Notes under the pieces: generated by a model | What the model saw: the letters and a program-made list of their open reading frames with translations, nothing else | What the model was told of the DNA's origin: nothing | Database searches by the model: none | Source of the DNA: a bacterium | GTDB lineage: Bacteria > Patescibacteriota > Patescibacteriia > UBA1558 > GWA2-36-10 | Length of the DNA stretch: 8,629 nt | Direction of reading: 5' to 3' | Assembly: GCA_030690875.1 (NCBI GenBank) | Contig: JAUYFP010000114.1 | Coordinates: forward strand, 1 to 8,629 | Made by a program: the position numbers and the translations under genes | Shown here: positions 5,620 to 8,629 of the stretch, in pieces | How positions within the stretch are numbered: the stretch's first letter is position 1 | Layout of the letters: each line of letters starts with the position of its first letter

Positions 5620-6966
5620 ATGCGCTTAATCAGAAAAATTTCTCAATTAAAAAATATGGCTTATTTTCAGCCAGATAAAAATTGGGAAATCAAAACTAAG
5701 TATGAGCTTCTGTCCGAAATTGCTTCACAAAACAGACTGATGCAAGCTCAAAAATTAGATTATAGCCAAAAAATTGATTTATTATTCTCTACTTTTTTAA
5801 GCAAATTTTCACCCTCGCTGAGCAAAGCTTTAGCTGGTTTTTTGATTATTGTAATGGGCTCGGGACTTAGTTTAGCCGCTCAGGCTTCTACTCCGGGAGA
5901 GATGCTCTGGCCAATAAAGCGATCAATGGAAAAAGTGGAATTGTCGCTTACCTTGGGTTCGGTCAGGGAAACTGAGGTGCACATCAAACATATTGGCAAA
6001 CGTTTAGAAGAAATAAATAAAATATTAGATAAAGATAACAATCAAGAGACAGGTACTCAGGCCAAAGAAAAAGCTATTAAGCAGGCAGTCAGGCATTTGG
6101 AAAAAGATGTGACAGCGGCTGATAGCTCACTCAAAATTGCTAAAGAAGAAAGCAATCCTGTGGCAGTGGTGGAGCTGGTCAAAAAAGTAACTGAGGCCAC
6201 CAAAGAAGTTTCCAGTGTTTTGTCAGCTCAAGTCAAGGACAATATTAATGAGGACAAAACCATTGGTGAGGCCTTAGTCAGCGCCAAAGAAGTTAATGAA
6301 GTGGTACAAAAATCAGCCGTCAATGTGGCTATTGAAGTGCATGAGGAGGTTTTGGAAGCGGCTAATAAGAAAAATATAGAGTCTTCTACCAGCACTGATG
6401 GCTTAGATACAAACGATACTCTAAGTAATAATTTATCTTATCAGTCTAGCACTGCTAGTTTTATAAACAGCGTCAAAGATAATCCAGAGGTTGATGTAGT
6501 AGAATTGGAAACAGTGACCAACTTAGTCAAAGAAATAATGGCTGATGAAATTAGCGATACTAGCTCAGAAATAAGTGATGTTCAGCAAAAAGTGGAAGAT
6601 GTGGATCAAAATGAATTGCAAAATTTGGAAACCTTGGATATAGAAGACATAGACAATGTCAAAGATTCTCCGGCTGACGATCAGATTTTGGCAGACGCCA
6701 AATCTTTGCTGGAAGAAGGATTTTTAAGAGACGCTTTTAATACTATTTATCAAGTCAAGGAAAAATATCAGCGAGCTGACGTGGTCTTGGAAAAAATCAG
6801 GCAAGCCATTTTGGATCATGGCACAGTTGAGCCAGAAGTAATTGATGAATTGAATTATCAAGACAGCGCGCCCGAAAGTAGTCCTGTATCGGCCTCAATG
6901 ATTGTTCCAGACAGCAAAGAAACAGAAAGTATAAAAGAGGAGTTTAATTCACCAAAGGTGGATTAG
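5620..6966 (+). CDS. DUF5667 domain membrane protein, putative anti-sigma factor
   Basis: This 448-residue protein begins with a cytoplasmic segment of about 68 residues (including PDKNWEIKTKYELLSEIASQ, 18-37), then one membrane helix at about 69-88 (ALAGFLIIVMGSGLSLAAQA). Immediately outside is a DUF5667 domain opening with TPGEMLWPIKRSMEKVELSL (91-110) and VRETEVHIKHIGKRLEEINK (115-134), continuing as helices to about 245. Residues about 250-360 are acidic and low in complexity (Ser, Asp, Glu, Val). A short helical repeat-like segment follows, LADAKSLLEEGFLRDAFNTI (358-377), then an acidic tail. The topology (cytoplasmic N-terminus, single pass, large outer sensor) and the 6-nt spacing to the sigma gene point to an anti-sigma or sigma-regulating sensor. 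No Cys/His zinc anti-sigma motif is visible, so this role is inferred. ATG 5620 is chosen because it keeps the N-terminal segment and the tight spacing. Confidence 0.82.
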   Translation: MRLIRKISQLKNMAYFQPDKNWEIKTKYELLSEIASQNRLMQAQKLDYSQKIDLLFSTFLSKFSPSLSKALAGFLIIVMGSGLSLAAQASTPGEMLWPIKRSMEKVELSLTLGSVRETEVHIKHIGKRLEEINKILDKDNNQETGTQAKEKAIKQAVRHLEKDVTAADSSLKIAKEESNPVAVVELVKKVTEATKEVSSVLSAQVKDNINEDKTIGEALVSAKEVNEVVQKSAVNVAIEVHEEVLEAANKKNIESSTSTDGLDTNDTLSNNLSYQSSTASFINSVKDNPEVDVVELETVTNLVKEIMADEISDTSSEISDVQQKVEDVDQNELQNLETLDIEDIDNVKDSPADDQILADAKSLLEEGFLRDAFNTIYQVKEKYQRADVVLEKIRQAILDHGTVEPEVIDELNYQDSAPESSPVSASMIVPDSKETESIKEEFNSPKVD

Positions 6967-7043
6967 GCAAGTAAAAAAGAATTTAATTATTTATAACAAA
7001 CCTTATTCAATTGTCGCCGACGCTATGTTAGTCGCATGGCCAG

Positions 7044-7070
7044 CTGATAGGTTGCGGGTATCAGATTTTT
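7044..7070 (+). terminator. Weak rho-independent terminator candidate
   Basis: CTGATA at 7044-7049 pairs with TATCAG at 7059-7064 around a 9-nt loop and is followed by ATTTTT. The stem is only 6 bp with two G-C pairs, so it is weak alone. It abuts the inverted-repeat element at 7070, which could supply a stronger stem. Position fits the end of the sigma/DUF5667 operon, 78 nt after its stop codon. Confidence 0.3.
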
Positions 7071-7149
7071 ACCCCTTCTGTCCTTACGCCTGCCTGCCGG
7101 CAAGGCAGGGACATCTCCCCCTAAATTAGGGGGAGAAAGAGAGGGGGTA
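7070..7149. repeat. 80-bp cloverleaf inverted-repeat element, relative of the 4331-4450 element
   Basis: The ends begin TACCCC and finish GGGGTA, as in the larger element. Bases 7070-7081 pair with 7138-7149 apart from one wobble and one mismatch. Inside are two arms: CCTGCCT/AGGCAGG (7089-7095 with 7103-7109, loop GCCGGCA) and a perfect 11-bp arm TCTCCCCCTAA/TTAGGGGGAGA (7114-7124 with 7126-7136). The shared ends, GC-rich content and two-arm layout suggest a family of small non-coding repeats. It lies within the 6967-7422 gap, where no established gene is seen. Confidence 0.65.
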
Positions 7150-7161
7150 GAGAGCTAATAT

Positions 7162-7196
7162 CCCTAACTTATCGCTTAATCGCGCGCGATTTAGGG
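7162..7196. repeat. Hairpin with 14-bp palindromic core
   Basis: CCCTAA (7162-7167) pairs with TTAGGG (7191-7196), and inside it ATCGC (7171-7175) pairs with GCGAT (7186-7190), giving an 11-bp bulged stem. Overlapping this, AATCGCGCGCGATT at 7178-7191 is an exact palindrome, so two foldings compete. The CCCTAA/TTAGGG ends echo the arm of the neighbouring element at 7114-7136. Function unknown; it may be a remnant of the same repeat family. Confidence 0.45.
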
Positions 7197-7279
7197 GTTT
7201 GTATTCCCACATTTAGAATAAAAACTACAATGTGCGGAAATTTAATTTGTGTTCCTAGACAATTTGTTTGTCCCACTCG

Positions 7280-7407
7280 TTTTATAGACCTATCGGTCTA
7301 AATGCTAGAAAGGCCGACTCGGGTTTCCGAGAGCTTTGGATTTTGATAGTTCGGTCCCTAAAATATTAACTTCTCGTTAACAAAGTTAATAGGGGATGTC
7401 TATAAAA
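7280..7407 (+). promoter_or_regulatory. Structured leader region with 10-bp closing helix, riboswitch-like
   Basis: TTTTATAGAC (7280-7289) is exactly complementary to GTCTATAAAA (7398-7407), closing a 128-nt domain that ends 1 nt before the Shine-Dalgarno at 7409. Inside are CTCGG/CCGAG with a GTTT loop (7318-7331), with AAAG/CTTT outside it (7309-7312 with 7334-7337), and ATTAAC/GTTAAT (7365-7370 with 7385-7390) extended by CCCT/AGGG (7356-7359 with 7391-7394). Alternatives compete: TAGACC (7285-7290) can instead form a local hairpin with GGTCTA (7295-7300), and TTAAC can pair with GTTAA at 7376-7380. This strand-swap logic beside a ribosome binding site resembles a translational switch. I recognise no known riboswitch class. 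It requires a promoter upstream of 7280, which I could not place confidently. Confidence 0.4.
7336..7364 (+). promoter_or_regulatory. Possible promoter of the surface-protein gene
   Basis: TTGGAT (7336-7341) and TAAAAT (7359-7364) are 17 nt apart; the -10 matches at 5 of 6 positions, the -35 at 3 of 6. It would start RNA near 7371, leaving a leader of about 50 nt. This conflicts with the structured-leader reading of 7280-7407, since only one can explain this DNA fully. Evidence is weak for both. Confidence 0.3.
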
Positions 7408-7408
7408 A

Positions 7409-7415
7409 AGAAGGA
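7409..7415 (+). promoter_or_regulatory. Strong Shine-Dalgarno (AGAAGGA)
   Basis: AGAAGGA lies 7 nt before the ATG at 7423, the best ribosome binding site in a window where most genes have none. It serves the short leader ORF 7423-7548 rather than directly serving the surface-protein ATG at 7457, which is 41 nt away. Confidence 0.6.
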
Positions 7416-7422
7416 TAAAACA

Positions 7423-7548
7423 ATGTCTAGAGAACTTTTAACCGAAATAAGACAAAATGAATTTAACAAAAAAAGCTCTTGTCTTCGCTCTGATGCTTAC
7501 CACTGTCCTATGGTCCTTTGGTGGACTAAACGTAAAGGCAGCTGGTAG
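7423..7548 (+). CDS. Short leader ORF overlapping the surface-protein start
   Basis: This 41-codon frame (starting MSRELLTEIRQNEF, ending RKGSW) has the strong AGAAGGA site and overlaps the surface-protein gene by 92 nt in another frame. From its codon 15 on, its sequence is an off-frame reading of the signal peptide and does not look like a conserved protein. It could be a coupling leader. Alternatively, an A7 run at 7468-7474 could join it to the main frame: with one A fewer the product would read on as NKKALVFALMLTT, an extended signal peptide. An assembly indel is also possible. Independent protein function is unlikely. Confidence 0.3.
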   Translation: MSRELLTEIRQNEFNKKSSCLRSDAYHCPMVLWWTKRKGSW

Positions 7549-8629
7549 CTATGGCGCAGGATCTTTGTTAGCTCTTAGTGGTGTCAAAGATGCCGCTGTC
7601 TATTACATCGGTTCAGATGCTAAGAAATATGTCTTTCCAGATCCTAAGACTTATTACACTTGGTACGCAAACTTTGACGATGTTGTCAAAGTAAATGTGG
7701 CTGAACTAGATATGTATGAGGATGGCGGAGCCGTTACTTATCGTGCCGGTACCAAACTAGTCACTCATGAGAACACAGCAAAGGTTTATGCCGTCGAACC
7801 AGGCGGAGTATTACGCTGGATTCCTACAGCAGAAGTAGCCGAAGACCTATATGGCGCCAATTGGGGTGCTATGGTCATGAATGTAATTCCGGGCTATTTC
7901 TCATCCAGCTATACTACTGGAACTGACTTAGCTAGCAGCTACCCAGTGGGTACTTTGCTACAAGTCGGCGCAGACATATATTATGTTTCTGACACTAATG
8001 AAGTCAGAGTATTTGCCGATGCTGATGCTTTTGAAGCTAACAGCTTTGTTTACAGCAATGCAATTGAAGTTGCTAATGTTTCAAGCTACACCATGGGCGA
8101 ATCAGTTACTGGCGAGGAAATTGCTCTATCAGGCTTTATGCCGGCTGAAGGTGGTGGTTCAACCACCGGTGGTGGTTTGACTGTTTCTTTAGCTAGCGAC
8201 ACTCCAGCCAGCGGTATGGTAGTTAATAATGCCGCCAGATATCCTTTTACCAAACTTAAATTGGTAACTGGTGATGCGGCTACTACTATTGATCAAATGG
8301 TAGTTCAGCGTGGTGGTATTGCTCAAGACGGTTCTTTTGCTAGTATTGATGTCTTGGACGCAGCCACTATGATTCCATTTGACCAAAACTCAAAGACCTT
8401 TAACTCAAATCATCAGGCAAACTTTACTAAGGACTTAGTTTTAGCTGCTAATACCACTAAATATATTTATTTATCTGGTAATATGGGCACCTTGACTAAT
8501 TATGCTGGAGAAGTTCCAACCTTAGGTTTGGCAAGTGTTACTTTGAGCGGTGGTGGATCAGTTTCTGGAACATTGCCAATTTATGGTAACTACCAAAATC
8601 TAAATGCCACTATCACCATTGGTACTGCT
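7457..8629 (+). CDS. Secreted S-layer-like surface protein, N-terminal 391 residues (runs off window)
   Basis: The frame is open from ATG 7457 to the last base. Residues 1-28 form a classic Sec signal peptide (MNLTKKALVF, a hydrophobic core, then a VKA-A cleavage site after about residue 28). The mature part starts with three diverged repeats of about 50-60 residues, at roughly 48-101 (VYYIGSDAKKYVFPDPKTY), 110-168 (VYAVEPGGVLRWIPTAEVAE) and 175-224 (IYYVSDTNEVRVFADADAFE), the first two ending GT.L. A GGGSTTGGG linker (232-240) leads to a Thr/Ser/Gly/Val-rich, beta-sandwich-like region up to the edge. No Cys is present in the visible part. Composition and layout resemble abundant CPR cell-surface proteins, so an S-layer role is inferred. 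The gene is richer in G+C than its neighbours, as is common for highly expressed surface genes. It follows the sigma/DUF5667 operon by about 490 nt. Confidence 0.82.
   Translation, partial: MNLTKKALVFALMLTTVLWSFGGLNVKAAGSYGAGSLLALSGVKDAAVYYIGSDAKKYVFPDPKTYYTWYANFDDVVKVNVAELDMYEDGGAVTYRAGTKLVTHENTAKVYAVEPGGVLRWIPTAEVAEDLYGANWGAMVMNVIPGYFSSSYTTGTDLASSYPVGTLLQVGADIYYVSDTNEVRVFADADAFEANSFVYSNAIEVANVSSYTMGESVTGEEIALSGFMPAEGGGSTTGGGLTVSLASDTPASGMVVNNAARYPFTKLKLVTGDAATTIDQMVVQRGGIAQDGSFASIDVLDAATMIPFDQNSKTFNSNHQANFTKDLVLAANTTKYIYLSGNMGTLTNYAGEVPTLGLASVTLSGGGSVSGTLPIYGNYQNLNATITIGTA

Noticed and set aside
7343..7358. tRNA T-arm-like string (GTTCGGTCCC) in the leader
   Set aside because: No acceptor, D or anticodon arm can be arranged around it; the bases are better used in the leader helices.
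8150..8176. ACCACCGGTGGT palindrome and GGTGGT repeats in the surface gene
   Set aside because: They result from the codons of the Gly/Thr linker (GGGSTTGGG) and need no separate explanation.
7983..8386. Open frames at 7983-8180 (plus) and 8189-8386 (minus)
   Set aside because: Both are inside the continuous frame of the surface protein and have biased low-quality translations typical of off-frame reading.
1..8629. CRISPR arrays, tRNA or rRNA genes, transposases, prophage integrases
   Set aside because: I looked for regularly spaced direct repeats, tRNA-like arms and recombinase motifs and saw none. The HTH protein resembles excisionases but has no recombinase beside it.

Overview
The window is AT-rich, uses TGA as a stop (for example at 2156-2158 and 2470-2472), is densely packed, and mostly lacks clear Shine-Dalgarno motifs. 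Its gene families are typical of the Candidate Phyla Radiation (Patescibacteria), probably a Parcubacteria-type genome using genetic code 11. These families are an ECF sigma factor paired with a DUF5667 protein, an excisionase-like HTH protein, a degenerate HtrA/PDZ protein, a WecA/TagO-like transferase with altered motifs, and a Gly/Thr-rich surface protein. The lineage is inferred from protein character; no search was run.

Region 1 (1-4318, plus strand) is a tight, probably co-transcribed run with overlapping or nearly abutting genes. It holds the 3' end of map (type I methionine aminopeptidase), ruvX/yqgF, a polyprenyl-phosphate sugar-1-phosphate transferase, a membrane-anchored DUF192 protein, a small acidic protein of unknown function, a polytopic membrane protein and a membrane-anchored HtrA-like protein with a PDZ domain. 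The HtrA-like protein appears to have lost its whole catalytic triad. Themes are protein maturation, rRNA/DNA processing and the cell envelope.

Region 2 (4319-5058) is a regulatory crossroads. A 120-bp cloverleaf-type inverted-repeat element lies between the convergent ends of the pseudoprotease and a minus-strand HTH gene. The HTH gene has a good promoter whose -10 hexamer lies inside an 18-bp perfect palindrome, so autoregulation is likely. A perfect 24-bp palindrome and two promoter candidates for the next operon fill the gap to the sigma gene.

Region 3 (5059-6966) is a two-gene operon: an ECF-like sigma-70 factor, then 6 nt later a single-pass membrane protein with an N-terminal cytoplasmic segment and an external DUF5667 domain. 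The layout is that of a sigma/anti-sigma pair.

Region 4 (6967-8629) starts with about 450 nt without an established gene. It contains a weak terminator candidate, a second smaller cloverleaf inverted-repeat element related to the first, further hairpins, and a 128-nt segment closed by a 10-bp perfect long-range pairing with alternative internal pairings, like a riboswitch or other structured leader. A strong ribosome binding site then serves a short overlapping leader ORF. The gene for a secreted, probably S-layer-like protein begins inside that ORF and runs off the window. The working picture is an envelope module in which the sigma/DUF5667 pair may control surface-layer production, with RNA-level control at the surface-protein gene. 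That functional link is inference from adjacency.
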